A stretch of DNA of 42,627 bases, taken from an uncultured Pseudomonadota bacterium. GTDB taxonomy: Bacteria > Pseudomonadota > Gammaproteobacteria > Burkholderiales > SG8-39. Below are positions 31,172-40,730 of the stretch, in pieces. Under the pieces are notes generated by a model. That model had not been told where the DNA came from and searched no databases. It worked only from the letters and a program-made list of their open reading frames with translations. Position 1 is the stretch's first letter. Each line of letters begins with the position of its first letter. A program made the position numbers and the translations under genes. The stretch spans positions 1 to 42,627 of the forward strand of contig CAIVVS010000250.1 in the NCBI GenBank assembly GCA_903909415.1, given 5' to 3'.

Positions 31172-32226
31172 GCGCGGGCGCGAACGGCGACGCGGCACGC
31201 CGCGAGTTGGTCCTGGCCGAGATGGGCCTGGGGCCGACCTGGCGGCTGCGCAACACCGCCAGCGGGCAAGCGCAGACCGCGCCCCTGCCGGCGGACGCCC
31301 CGGATGCGCCGCCGCCCATGCCCGCGCGCGACGCGGGCGCCGATGCCGACACCGGCATCGACACCTACACCAACATCGACACTGGAAGCGAGTCCGAAGG
31401 ACCGCCGTCCTGGCATGACGAGGAGCCGCCCCCAGGGCTGGCAAGCCCCCCTGCGGGTCTCGCAAGCCCCCCTGCGGGGCGGGACACCTCTCCGGCGGTG
31501 CCGGCGGGCGGCACGGCGCGTCGTGCGCCGCCCGGACGTGCTCCCGCTGCCGCCGCGCCGGCCGCCAAGGCGCGTGTCTCGCCGGCCGTGCCCGCCGTTC
31601 CCCTCGTCGACGCGGATCGCTCGGCGCGCATCGCCGGCCTGTCCTGGGAGCAGGCGGAGGCGGAGGTGGCGGGGTGCCGGGCCTGCGGCCTGTGCGAGGG
31701 CCGCAGCCGCACCGTGTTCGGCACCGGCAACCCCTCGGCGCGCTGGATGATCGTGGGCGAGGCGCCCGGCGCCGAGGAAGACAAGCAGGGCGAGCCCTTC
31801 GTCGGCCAGGCCGGACGCTTGCTGGACAGCATGCTCGCGGCCGTCGGGCGAATGCGTCCGGAGGACGTGTATATCAGCAACGTGCTCAAGTGCCGCCCGC
31901 CGAACAACCGCAACCCCGAGCCGCTGGAAGTGGCGCAGTGCAGCCCCTTCCTGCTGCGCCAGGTCGAACTGGTGCAGCCGGCGCTGATCATCGCGATGGG
32001 CCGTTTCGCCGCGCAGGCGCTGCTCGGGACCGATGCGTCGATTGCCAGCCTGCGCGGCAAGGTGCACCGCTACCAGGGCCGCCCGACGGTGGTGACATAC
32101 CATCCGGCCTACCTGCTCAGGACCCTGACCGACAAGGCAAAGGCCTGGGAGGACCTGTGCCTGGTGATGGAACTGGATGCAAAGCTCGCCGCGGAAGCGG
32201 GCGCCGGGGCCGGATCCGCGCCGTAG
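31168..32226 (+). CDS. Uracil-DNA glycosylase, family 4 type, with long N-terminal linker
   Basis: This is a 352-residue protein whose catalytic domain spans about residues 150-345. It contains motif [21 protein letters not shown] and motif B HPAYLLR. Four cysteines suited to an iron-sulfur cluster are at 170, 173, 242 and 258 (CRAC, then [12 protein letters not shown] and QCSPF). It removes uracil from DNA to start base-excision repair. Before it lies a low-complexity, Pro/Ala/Asp-rich segment of roughly 110 residues, including a 21-bp tandem repeat encoding LASPPAG twice. Such linkers precede this enzyme in many Burkholderiales; the function is unknown. It is the last gene of the tsaB-rimI operon. 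Confidence 0.92.
   Translation: MSAGANGDAARRELVLAEMGLGPTWRLRNTASGQAQTAPLPADAPDAPPPMPARDAGADADTGIDTYTNIDTGSESEGPPSWHDEEPPPGLASPPAGLASPPAGRDTSPAVPAGGTARRAPPGRAPAAAAPAAKARVSPAVPAVPLVDADRSARIAGLSWEQAEAEVAGCRACGLCEGRSRTVFGTGNPSARWMIVGEAPGAEEDKQGEPFVGQAGRLLDSMLAAVGRMRPEDVYISNVLKCRPPNNRNPEPLEVAQCSPFLLRQVELVQPALIIAMGRFAAQALLGTDASIASLRGKVHRYQGRPTVVTYHPAYLLRTLTDKAKAWEDLCLVMELDAKLAAEAGAGAGSAP
31438..31479. repeat. 21-bp tandem repeat in the UDG linker
   Basis: Two 21-base units (31438-31458, 31459-31479; core GCAAGCCCCCCTGCGGG) encode LASPPAG twice in frame, at residues 91-104 of the glycosylase. Confidence 0.8.
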
Positions 32227-32251
32227 CGGTTCGGCCGGCGGGGGGCGCTGT

Positions 32252-33547
32252 TCAGTGCTTCTCGATGCCGATCAGGTGCAGCGAGTCGGCCTTGGCCTGG
32301 TTGGCGAGGTGGAGCTTGCGCACCATCACCATGGTGCCGGCGACGAACAGGCCGAAGCCCACGATGATCACGTTGATGTGAACGTCCATGCCGATCATGG
32401 TCGCGTACAGCGCGAGCATGACCAGGATGCACAGGTTCTCGTTGAAGTTCTGCACCGCGATCGAATGGCCGGCCGACAGCAGCACGTGGCCGCGGTGCTG
32501 CAGCAGCGCATTCATGGGAACGACGAAGAAGCCGGCCATCGCGCCGACCAGGATGAGCAGCGCATACACCAGCGGCATCCAGGAGACCAGGGTCAGGGTC
32601 ATCACGAAAAAACCCATCGCGATGCCCACCGGCAGCACGTCCAGCGAGCGGCGCAGCGGCACGAAGCGCGCAGCGGCCACGGCGCCGACGGCAATGCCCA
32701 CCGCGGTCATGCCCTGCAGGATGGCGCCGCGGTCCAGTGCCAGGCCCAGGTGCACCTCGGCCCACTTGAGCACGATGAACTGCAGCGTCGCGCCCGCGCC
32801 CCAGAACAGCGTGGTGACCGACAGCGAGATCTGTCCCAGCTTGTCGCGCCACAGCGTGGTGAAGCAGTGCGCGAAGTCGCGCGTCAGGGCGATGGGGTTG
32901 GGCTTCTGCGCCTCGTACCTGGCGCCGGTGTCGGGGATGAACAGGTTGAAGACCGCCGCAAGCAGGTAGAACACCGCGATCACGATGATCGCCGCCTCGG
33001 CCGGCGTGTCCACGCCGGTGCTCACGTAGGGCATGTCCAGGGTGAGCAGCGCCGCCGACACCTTGGGGCTGATCAGCGCGCCGCCCAGCACCGTGCCCAG
33101 GATGATGGAGGCGACGGTGAGGCCCTCGATCCAGCCGTTGGCCACGACCAGCTGCTGCGGCGGCAGCAGTTCGGTGAGGATGCCGTACTTGGCCGGCGAG
33201 TAGGCCGCGGCGCCCAGGCCGACCACCGCGTAGGCCAGCAGCACGGTCACGTACATGGGCATGCCCGGCACGTGCAGCCAGTCGTAGAAGAACATCATCC
33301 CGCAGCCGGTGATCTTGATGGTGTTCGTCAGGAACATCACGCGGCCCTTGGGCAGGGCGTCGGCGAACGCGCCCACGAACGGCGCGAGCACCACGTAGGA
33401 CGTGGTGAAGAAGAACTTCAGCAGGGGCGTCATCCATGGGGGGCCCCCGAGCTGCACGAGCAGCGCGATGGACGCAATCAGCAGCGCGTTGTCAGCCAGG
33501 GAGCTGAAGAACTGCGCTGCCATGATGGTGTAGAAGCCGCGCTTCAT
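32252..33547 (-). CDS. lplT: Lysophospholipid transporter LplT (MFS)
   Basis: This 431-residue major-facilitator protein has about 12 membrane segments. LplT-specific sequence includes MAAQFFSSLADNALLIASIA at the N-terminus, LAPFVGAFADALPKGRVMF in the first cytoplasmic loop, and AAYSPAKYGILTELLP. LplT flips lysophospholipids across the inner membrane for reacylation; in enterobacteria its partner Aas is encoded next to it, but no aas gene is present here. It is convergent with the glycosylase gene and divergent from the LysR gene. Confidence 0.92.
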   Translation of the reverse strand: MKRGFYTIMAAQFFSSLADNALLIASIALLVQLGGPPWMTPLLKFFFTTSYVVLAPFVGAFADALPKGRVMFLTNTIKITGCGMMFFYDWLHVPGMPMYVTVLLAYAVVGLGAAAYSPAKYGILTELLPPQQLVVANGWIEGLTVASIILGTVLGGALISPKVSAALLTLDMPYVSTGVDTPAEAAIIVIAVFYLLAAVFNLFIPDTGARYEAQKPNPIALTRDFAHCFTTLWRDKLGQISLSVTTLFWGAGATLQFIVLKWAEVHLGLALDRGAILQGMTAVGIAVGAVAAARFVPLRRSLDVLPVGIAMGFFVMTLTLVSWMPLVYALLILVGAMAGFFVVPMNALLQHRGHVLLSAGHSIAVQNFNENLCILVMLALYATMIGMDVHINVIIVGFGLFVAGTMVMVRKLHLANQAKADSLHLIGIEKH

Positions 33548-33585
33548 TTCACCTGCAGGATGGGCTGCCTGTTTCGGGACGCCGC

Positions 33586-33594
33586 TTTATACCA
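33586..33594 (-). promoter_or_regulatory. Extended -10 promoter candidate for lplT
   Basis: On the minus strand TGGTATAAA gives the TG-n-TATAAA pattern of an extended -10 element, about 40 bases before the lplT start. No convincing -35 at the right distance is seen, which extended -10 promoters can tolerate. Confidence 0.5.
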
Positions 33595-33700
33595 CGCTGA
33601 TTCGCCACGACGGTTTCAAAACAACAATTTGCGCGCGGCGGGCGAGGTGTATAAGCGGGGCGCCCGTCCTGACTTATGGTGTAATCCCGTTTGCATGTGC

Positions 33701-33740
33701 AGGTTTGCGCAGGTTCGATCAGGTTCGATCAGGTTCGCCC
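33701..33740. repeat. Four tandem 10-bp units (AGGTTCGATC type)
   Basis: The units are AGGTTTGCGC, AGGTTCGATC, AGGTTCGATC and AGGTTCGCCC. The 10-bp period puts each unit on the same face of DNA, as for repeated regulator sites. Confidence 0.8.
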
Positions 33741-33807
33741 CAACGCCGCATCGCGCCGCGCATTCCCGACCCGACCCGAACCCGCGAGAATCCACGCGCA
33801 CCGAACC

Positions 33808-33837
33808 GAGCCAACCCGAGCCAACCTGAGCCGACAT
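33808..33837. repeat. Three tandem 10-bp units ending in the LysR start codon
   Basis: Units GAGCCAACCC, GAGCCAACCT and GAGCCGACAT run directly into the ATG at 33836. They occupy the place where the ribosome binding site should be; only GAG/TGAG is available as a weak site. Confidence 0.75.
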
Positions 33838-34750
33838 GGCCGACCGCCGCCTGCAGGTGTTCCACGCCGTCGCCCGCCACCGCAGCTTCACCAAGGCCGC
33901 GGAGTCGCTGTTCATGACCCAGCCGGCCGTGACCTTCCAGATCAAGCAGCTGGAGGAGCAGTACAACGCGCGCCTGTTCGAGCGCGGCCATGGCCGCGTG
34001 TCGCTCACGCCGGCCGGCGAAGTGGTCCTGGACTATGCGCAGCGCATCCTCGCGCTGTCCGGCGAACTGGATGCGCGGCTGCGCGACATGACCGACAGCC
34101 TCGCCGGCCCGCTGCTGGTGGGCGCCAGCATGACGGTGGGCGAATTCATCCTGCCCGCGCCATTGGCCGAGTTCAGCCAGCTGCATCCCGAGGTGCGCCC
34201 GCGCCTGGAGGTCGGCAACTCCGAGTCCATCGAGAACCGCGTCGCCGACCACACGCTGGACCTGGGCCTGATCGAGTCGCCCTCGCAACTGCCCGCGCTG
34301 GTGTCCGAGCCGGTCTGCGAGGATGAACTGCAGGTGGTGGTGTCGCCGCGCCATGCGCTCGCGCGCGAGGCCGCCGTGCCTCCCGCGCGGCTGGTGGGCG
34401 AGTCCTTCATCAGCCGCGAAGCCGGGGCCGGCACGCGCGAGTTCACCGAGATCTACCTGCGCCAGGCCGGCATTCCACCCGACCGGTTGCCGGCGGCCAT
34501 GGAACTGGGCAGCCCGGAGGCGGTGAAGGGCGTGCTGGCTTCGGGCCGCGGCTTTTCCATCATGTCGGCGCGCGCGATCGACAAGGAGCGGCGCCTCGGG
34601 GAACTGGTTGCGATCCCCCTGTCGCCGCCGCTGCAGCGCACCTTGTCGATGGTCTACCCGCGGGACCGCTTCCGCACGCGGCTGACCACGGCGTTCATCG
34701 ATTTCGTCCGTCACCGGCTCGGCCCGTCCGCCGAGCACCCGCCGACGTGA
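33836..34750 (+). CDS. LysR-family transcriptional regulator
   Basis: This 304-residue protein has an N-terminal winged helix-turn-helix (ARHRSFTKAAESLFMTQPAV) and a periplasmic-binding-like effector domain (about residues 90-295). The sequence LEVGNSESIENRVADHTLDL and the C-terminal segment resemble the CysB/CbbR-like branch. LysR genes at this position between lplT and alr are common in Betaproteobacteria; the regulated genes cannot be named from sequence. Its stop overlaps alr (TGACG / ATG region, GTG 34747 start). The start is directly preceded by a 10-bp repeat array. Confidence 0.9.
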   Translation: MADRRLQVFHAVARHRSFTKAAESLFMTQPAVTFQIKQLEEQYNARLFERGHGRVSLTPAGEVVLDYAQRILALSGELDARLRDMTDSLAGPLLVGASMTVGEFILPAPLAEFSQLHPEVRPRLEVGNSESIENRVADHTLDLGLIESPSQLPALVSEPVCEDELQVVVSPRHALAREAAVPPARLVGESFISREAGAGTREFTEIYLRQAGIPPDRLPAAMELGSPEAVKGVLASGRGFSIMSARAIDKERRLGELVAIPLSPPLQRTLSMVYPRDRFRTRLTTAFIDFVRHRLGPSAEHPPT

Positions 34751-35871
34751 GCGCACCCGTGCCGGGCAGCCGTCCGATCCGCGCCCTGATCGACCGCGCC
34801 GCGATGCGCGCCAACCTCGCGCGCGCGCGCGCTGCCGCGCCGTCGTCGCGGGTCTGGGCGGTGGTCAAGGCGAATGCCTACGGGCACGGCCTGCAGCTGG
34901 CGCGCGAGGCATTCGCCGACGCCGACGGCCTGGCGCTGGTGGAGTTCGAGGGCGCGGCGGCGCTGCGCGAAGCCGGCTGGCGCAAGCCCGTCCTGATGGT
35001 CGAGGGCGCGTTCGCGCTGGAGGATGTCGCGCTGGCCGCGCGCCTGGACCTGAGCCTGGTGGTGCACGCGCCGTACCAGCTGGACATGCTGCGGCAGGCA
35101 CCAGCCGGCGCGCCGGTGGAGGTCTTCCTCAAGTTCAATACCGGCATGAACCGGCTGGGCTTTGCGCCGGCACAGGCGGCCGATGCGGCGGCGGTGCTGC
35201 GCGCCTGCGCCTCGGTGCGTTCGGTGTCGCTGATGACGCACTTCGCCGACGCCGACGGGCCCTGGGGCGTGGACGAGCAGCTCGCGGCGTTCGGCGCCGC
35301 GCGCGCGGTTGCCGGCGCGGTGCTCGGCGCGACGCCGCCGACCAGCACCGCGAACTCGGCCGCCGTGCTGCGTTACCCGCAGTCGCATGGCGACTGGGTG
35401 CGGCCCGGCATCATGCTGTACGGCTGCTCGCCGTTTCCCGAGCAGGACGCGGCCTCGCTCGGCCTGCTGCCGGCGATGACCCTGCAGAGCGAAGTGATCG
35501 CCGTGCAGTCGCTGTGTGCGGGCGATGCCGTCGGGTACGGTCGCACCTTTGTCGCGCCCAGGGACATGCGCGTGGGGGTAGTGGCCTGCGGCTATGCGGA
35601 CGGCTATCCGCGCCACGCGCCGGGCGGCAACCTGGACGGTGACGCCCGCATCACGCCGGTGCTGGTCGCTGGCAAGCGCACCCGCACCATCGGCCGCGTG
35701 GCGATGGACATGCTGTACGTGGATCTCACCGGCATTGAAGCCGGGGTGGGCGCGCCGGTGACCCTGTGGGGCCGCGGGCTGTCCGCGGACGAGGTCGCCA
35801 CGGCGGCCGGCACGGTGAGCTACGAGCTGTTGTGCGCGCTGGCGCCGCGCGTGCCCGTGCTGGTTGAATAG
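34747..35871 (+). CDS. alr: Alanine racemase
   Basis: This 374-residue fold-type III PLP enzyme has the PLP lysine at position 41 in AVVKANAYGHG and the second catalytic base, a tyrosine, in CGYADGYPRHAP around residue 280. The substrate-site segments FLKFNTGMNRLGF and GRVAMDMLYVDLT are also present. It makes D-alanine for peptidoglycan. The start (GTG 34747) lies within the end of the LysR gene, so the two are coupled. radA follows after 11 bases. Confidence 0.95.
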   Translation: MSAPVPGSRPIRALIDRAAMRANLARARAAAPSSRVWAVVKANAYGHGLQLAREAFADADGLALVEFEGAAALREAGWRKPVLMVEGAFALEDVALAARLDLSLVVHAPYQLDMLRQAPAGAPVEVFLKFNTGMNRLGFAPAQAADAAAVLRACASVRSVSLMTHFADADGPWGVDEQLAAFGAARAVAGAVLGATPPTSTANSAAVLRYPQSHGDWVRPGIMLYGCSPFPEQDAASLGLLPAMTLQSEVIAVQSLCAGDAVGYGRTFVAPRDMRVGVVACGYADGYPRHAPGGNLDGDARITPVLVAGKRTRTIGRVAMDMLYVDLTGIEAGVGAPVTLWGRGLSADEVATAAGTVSYELLCALAPRVPVLVE

Positions 35872-35882
35872 GGAAGGCGCGA

Positions 35883-37244
<1,362 letters not shown>

Positions 37245-37266
37245 GGGTTCGCGTTGCGGCTGGGAG

Positions 37267-38580
37267 CTAGATCGCTGCCGCGGCGGCCAGCCCGGAACGC
37301 ACCGCCGCTTCCAGCGTGCCCGGATAGTCGCTGAGCACGTCGCCGCCGCCGACGTAGTCGCCCGCGAGCAGCAGGCCGGGAACGGCAGTGCGGGTGCCGG
37401 GGCGCGACAGGCCAGGGGTGCAGGCGAAGGTCGCGCGCCGCTCGGTGATGACCCGGAAGCTTGCCGGCGCAGGCAGGCCCGGCATGGCCGCGCCGATCTC
37501 CTGGTGCACGCGCGAGGCCAGCAGGTCGTTGGACAACTGCTCGTGCTCGCCCGAGGCGCTGATCACGGCTGCGAACAGCCCGTCCGGTCCGCCCAGCTGG
37601 CCACGGTCGAACAGCCATTGCAGCAGCCCGCCCTGGAAGCCGAGCATCGGGCGCGGCAGCCGCGTGGCCGCCGGATAGCCGAGGTAGCAGGTGCAGATCG
37701 GTTCGTAGGCGAACGCGTCAAGCTGCGCGCGCAAGGGCGCATGCATCGCGTCGTCGCCCAACAGGGTGCCGACGTGCTGTGGGGCTGTCGCCAAAATCAC
37801 CTTTTCGAACAGCCACTTATGCTCATTTATCCGGAATCTGCCGGCTTCGGCGGCCAGCGCGCGCGCCGGAGTGCCGGTGAGCACTTCACCGCCGTGAGCG
37901 GTGACGAATGCCGCAGCGGGTTCGGCTAACAGCCGGCTGAGGTCGATGCGCGGGATCAGCAGGTCGCTGGCCTCGCGCGAGCCAGTGAGGCCGTCACGCA
38001 GCACGTTGGCGAACACCTGCGCCGAAGCGCGTTCTGCCGGCGTGTTCAGCGCCGAGATGCACAGCGGTTCCCAGAGGTAACGCCGCGCGCGATCGCCCTG
38101 GCGGTGTTCCGCGAGCAGCTGCGCCACGCTGCGGTCGGGCTGCACCCGGAAGCGCGCGGCTTTCAGCGACTGCATCAGGCGCGCGGCGGCGATGGACTCC
38201 GGCAGCGGCAGGCCGCGCGCGCCGAGGAAGGCGGCCAGCAGGTTCAGCGGCGCGGGCAATCGCGGCGCGCGCAGCCGGAAGCCGTCCGCGTAGCTGAGCT
38301 CCAGCGGCAGGCGCGACAGCGCGGTGTCCACGTCCACGCCGACGCGCGCGATCATGGACAGCGTGGCCGCGTAGGCGCCGATCAGGATGTGCTGGCCGTT
38401 GTCGAGGTCGGCGTTGTCCAGCACCACGCGGCGCGCGCGGCCGCCCAGCTGGCGCGAGGCCTCGAACACCGTGACCGCGATGCCGCGCGAGGCGAGTTCG
38501 ACCGCGGCCGACAGGCCGGCCCAGCCGGCGCCGATGATGGCAACACGCGCGGCGGCGCGGACTGCCTGCTCCCCGGCCAT
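37267..38580 (-). CDS. hpnE: Hydroxysqualene dehydroxylase HpnE
   Basis: This 437-residue FAD-dependent oxidoreductase has nucleotide-binding motif IIGAGWAGLSAAVELASRG at the N-terminus, ASRQLGGRARRV, and the C-terminal FAD-binding LLLAGDYVGGGDVLSDYPGT. HpnE reduces hydroxysqualene to squalene, the last step of the HpnCDE route. It overlaps hpnD by one base (TGATG). The gene is convergent with radA. No squalene-hopene cyclase is in the window, so hopanoid production depends on genes elsewhere. Confidence 0.93.
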   Translation of the reverse strand: MAGEQAVRAAARVAIIGAGWAGLSAAVELASRGIAVTVFEASRQLGGRARRVVLDNADLDNGQHILIGAYAATLSMIARVGVDVDTALSRLPLELSYADGFRLRAPRLPAPLNLLAAFLGARGLPLPESIAAARLMQSLKAARFRVQPDRSVAQLLAEHRQGDRARRYLWEPLCISALNTPAERASAQVFANVLRDGLTGSREASDLLIPRIDLSRLLAEPAAAFVTAHGGEVLTGTPARALAAEAGRFRINEHKWLFEKVILATAPQHVGTLLGDDAMHAPLRAQLDAFAYEPICTCYLGYPAATRLPRPMLGFQGGLLQWLFDRGQLGGPDGLFAAVISASGEHEQLSNDLLASRVHQEIGAAMPGLPAPASFRVITERRATFACTPGLSRPGTRTAVPGLLLAGDYVGGGDVLSDYPGTLEAAVRSGLAAAAAI

Positions 38581-39413
38581 CAGGCCGTGACCCAGGTCTT
38601 CCAGGCCAGCCAGAGCTTGCGCACCGGCGTGAGCGAGGTGCGCTGGCGCAGCACCTGGAAGCCGTCGCGGCGGATTTCCCCGAGCAGGGTGCGGTAGATC
38701 GCGGCCATCACCAGGCCGGGGCGCTGCGCGCGCCGGTCCGGCGCGGGCAGGGCGGCGAAGGCGGCCTCGTAGGCATCCTCGGCACGCTGCGCCTGGAAGT
38801 TCATCAGCTGCACGAAGGCGTCGGTGTGCCGGCCGTTGAGGATGTCGGCGGCCGGCACCTCGAAGCGCTTCAACTCGTCCATCGGCAGGTAGATGCGGTT
38901 GTTGCGCGCGTCCTCGCCGACGTCGCGGATGATGTTGGTCAGCTGGAAGGCCAGGCCCAGGTTCTCGGCGTACTCCAGCGTGCGCTGGTCGCTGAAGCCG
39001 AAGATGCGCGCGGCCAGCAGCCCGACGACGCCGGCCACGCGGTGGCAGTACAGGCGCAGGTTGGCGTAGTCGAGGTAGCGCGTCTGGGTCAGGTCCATCT
39101 CCATGCCGTCCATGATCTCGCCCAGGCGCTCATGGGTGATGCCGTAGCGCTCGATCAGCGGTGCGAGCGCGCGCGTGACCGGGTGCTGCGGGTTGCCGGC
39201 GTAGAGCTGCGCCACCTCGCCGCGCCACCAGGCGAGCTTGCTGCGCGCGACCTGCGGGTCGCTGGGCTCGTCCACCGCATCGTCCACCTCGCGGCAGAAG
39301 GCGTACAGCGCGGTGATCGCGCGGCGGCGCTCCGGCTCGAGGAACAGGAACGAGTAGTAGAAGCTCGAGCCGCTCTGCGCGGCCTTCTGCTGGCAGTATT
39401 CGTCAGGCGTCAT
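38580..39413 (-). CDS. hpnD: Presqualene diphosphate synthase HpnD
   Basis: This 277-residue prenyltransferase has both aspartate-rich motifs: CREVDDAVDE near residue 42 and TNIIRDVGEDARNNRIYLP near 150. HpnD joins two farnesyl diphosphates to presqualene diphosphate. The start ATG 39413 is overlapped by the stop of a mini-ORF (ATGA). Two mini-ORFs upstream each repeat its first 12 codons, so three start regions precede the gene at a 95-bp period. No ribosome binding site is seen directly before ATG 39413, so translation probably depends on reinitiation from the mini-ORFs. Confidence 0.93.
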   Translation of the reverse strand: MTPDEYCQQKAAQSGSSFYYSFLFLEPERRRAITALYAFCREVDDAVDEPSDPQVARSKLAWWRGEVAQLYAGNPQHPVTRALAPLIERYGITHERLGEIMDGMEMDLTQTRYLDYANLRLYCHRVAGVVGLLAARIFGFSDQRTLEYAENLGLAFQLTNIIRDVGEDARNNRIYLPMDELKRFEVPAADILNGRHTDAFVQLMNFQAQRAEDAYEAAFAALPAPDRRAQRPGLVMAAIYRTLLGEIRRDGFQVLRQRTSLTPVRKLWLAWKTWVTA

Positions 39414-39508
39414 AGGCCACGCGGGGTCGTGTGGTGGCTAGATGGTTGCGTGGCCGCGCTCGTAGGCGCCATCGCGGCCTTCTGCTGGCAGTATTCGTCA
39501 GGCGTCAT
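39410..39508 (-). CDS. Mini-ORF B: 32 residues repeating the hpnD start
   Basis: The first 12 codons are identical in DNA to those of hpnD (MTPDEYCQQKAA). It then reads MAPTSAATQPSSHHTTPRGL and stops at TGA overlapping the hpnD ATG by four bases. No separate ribosome binding site is evident, so it would be translated by coupling from mini-ORF A. Peptide production is unproven. Confidence 0.5.
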   Translation of the reverse strand: MTPDEYCQQKAAMAPTSAATQPSSHHTTPRGL

Positions 39509-39603
39509 AGGCCACGCGGGGTCGTGTGGTGGCTAGATGGTTGCGTGGCCGCGCTCGTAGGCGCCATCGCCGCTTTTTGTTGGCAGTATTCGTCGGGCGT
39601 CAT
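39505..39603 (-). CDS. Mini-ORF A: 32 residues, first of the repeated hpnD starts
   Basis: It encodes the same 32-residue peptide as mini-ORF B. Its first 12 codons differ from those of hpnD at five positions (codons 3, 8, 9, 10, 11), all third-position and synonymous. It starts seven bases after the hpnC stop, where hpnD would normally begin, and its stop overlaps mini-ORF B (ATGA). It may be the original hpnD start region. Confidence 0.5.
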   Translation of the reverse strand: MTPDEYCQQKAAMAPTSAATQPSSHHTTPRGL

Positions 39604-39610
39604 CTGTGTT

Positions 39611-40462
39611 TCAAACCGGGCTTGTCGTGGTCGCGCCTGCGCGCATCGTCGCCGCGCGCGCCAGCAGCAGCGGCCAGTCCCAGGCGCGCAGCACCGGCCG
39701 GCGCCGGAACACGTCGTAGCCAACCGCCTCGATCTTCTCGAGGATGCGCAGTCCGCCCTGCACCACGGTGCGGATCTCCAGGCCGATGCGCCCGGGCAGG
39801 GCGACGGCGAGCGGCGCGCCCGAGAGCATGATGGAACGCGCGCGCTCCACCTGGAAGCCCATCATCGCGCGCCATTCCGCGGAGTCGCGGCGGCTCCCGA
39901 GCGCGGCCTCGGTCACGCCGTGGCGGCTCATCTCGTCCTGCGGCAGGTAGATGCGGTCCTTGGTGCGCAGGTCGACGTCCACGTCCTGCCAGAAATTGAT
40001 CAGCTGCAGCGCAGAGCAGATCGAATCGGACCAGGCGAGGTTGCGGCTGTCGGCCTGTCGGTACAGGTGCAGCATCAGCCGGCCCACCGGGTTGGCCGAG
40101 CGCGAGCAGTAGTCCATGAGCTCGCCGAAGTCGCGGTAGCGCGCCTTGACCACGTCCTGCGAGAACGCATCGAGCAGGTCGCGGAACGGCTGCAGCGGCA
40201 GGTCATGTGCGGCAATCACCCCTCCCAGGGCGTCGAACAGGCGGGCATCGGGGCCGTCCGGTGCGGTTCCCGCCTCGATCCGGTCGAGCTGGCGCTTGTA
40301 GCCGTCCAGCAAGGCCAGGCGCGCGGCGGGTTCCCGGTCGCCCTCGTCGGCGAAGTCATCGGCGGTCCGGGCGAAGCGGTAGATCACCCCCACCGGGTGG
40401 CGCAGGGCCGGCGGCATCAGCACCGAGGCGACGGGAAAATTCTCGTAATGGCCGACCGACAT
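39611..40462 (-). CDS. hpnC: Squalene-synthase-like hydroxysqualene synthase HpnC
   Basis: This 283-residue prenyltransferase-like protein has aspartate-rich motifs YRFARTADDFADEGDR (about residue 29) and INFWQDVDVDL (about residue 157). HpnC converts presqualene diphosphate to hydroxysqualene, acting between HpnD and HpnE. It is the first gene of hpnCDE. ATG 40462 is chosen because MSVGHYENFPVASVLMPP matches the family start. A near copy of the start region, including an ATG at 40475, lies 13 bases upstream in another frame. Confidence 0.93.
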   Translation of the reverse strand: MSVGHYENFPVASVLMPPALRHPVGVIYRFARTADDFADEGDREPAARLALLDGYKRQLDRIEAGTAPDGPDARLFDALGGVIAAHDLPLQPFRDLLDAFSQDVVKARYRDFGELMDYCSRSANPVGRLMLHLYRQADSRNLAWSDSICSALQLINFWQDVDVDLRTKDRIYLPQDEMSRHGVTEAALGSRRDSAEWRAMMGFQVERARSIMLSGAPLAVALPGRIGLEIRTVVQGGLRILEKIEAVGYDVFRRRPVLRAWDWPLLLARAATMRAGATTTSPV

Positions 40463-40475
40463 TGGCCGCCGACAT
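40449..40475. repeat. 13/14-bp duplication of the hpnC start
   Basis: TGGCCGACCGACAT (40449-40462) and TGGCCGCCGACAT (40463-40475) both end in a start codon on the minus strand. The two ATGs are 13 bases apart, hence in different frames. Confidence 0.65.
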
Positions 40476-40533
40476 TACCAGAAAAATCAAGCGTTTTTGG
40501 CCGTTTTCGGCGTTGGATAGGGCCTGTTTGGGT

Positions 40534-40539
40534 TAGAAT
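40534..40539 (+). promoter_or_regulatory. Candidate -10 element upstream of tRNA-Leu and tig
   Basis: TAGAAT is preceded by partial -35 matches (TTGGAT at 15 bases, GTTGGA at 16). It could drive the tRNA and trigger-factor genes with a leader of about 190 bases, or just tig. Nothing else recognisable lies in 40463-40730. Confidence 0.4.
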
Positions 40540-40730
40540 CACTTCCGGTTGCATCCCCCGGCCGCAGCACCTGCTGCGGAGCGCCGGCCGCGGCGCCGCG
40601 GTTGGCGGCGTCACGGTCCGTTCCGCGGCCGGCCATGGCAACTCCGGTCCGCAGTCCCGGTTGGCAGTCCCTTTCCAGCAGCGTTCCGCCGCGGTTTCCG
40701 GCAGGGCGTTCCGGGCGGGTCCGCAGCATC

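Larger units (their letters stand above)
33548..33835. promoter_or_regulatory. lplT / LysR intergenic region with decamer repeats
   Basis: These 288 bases contain a minus-strand extended -10 (33586-33594), a possible plus -10 TATAAG near 33650, four 10-bp repeats at 33701-33740 and three at 33808-33837. AGGTTCG in the first set is complementary to CGAACC segments near 33775-33805, so the transcript could fold. Confidence 0.5.
39410..39603. repeat. 95-bp tandem duplication at the hpnD start
   Basis: Start codons lie at 39413, 39508 and 39603, exactly 95 bases apart. Each unit is 36 bases of hpnD coding start plus a 59-base insert. The insert contains inverted arms GGCCACGC and GCGTGGCC around a 25-base loop. 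The two inserts are identical. Confidence 0.9.

Noticed and set aside
32227..32251. Intrinsic terminator between the glycosylase gene and lplT
   Set aside because: The 25-bp convergent gap is GC-rich with no convincing stem followed by a T tract.
37245..37266. Terminator between radA and hpnE
   Set aside because: Only 22 bases, with no hairpin visible.
39410..39603. Insertion sequence with target-site duplication at hpnD
   Set aside because: The 59-nt inserts are too short for an IS, have no transposase, and the flanking copies diverge only at silent sites, unlike a fresh target duplication.
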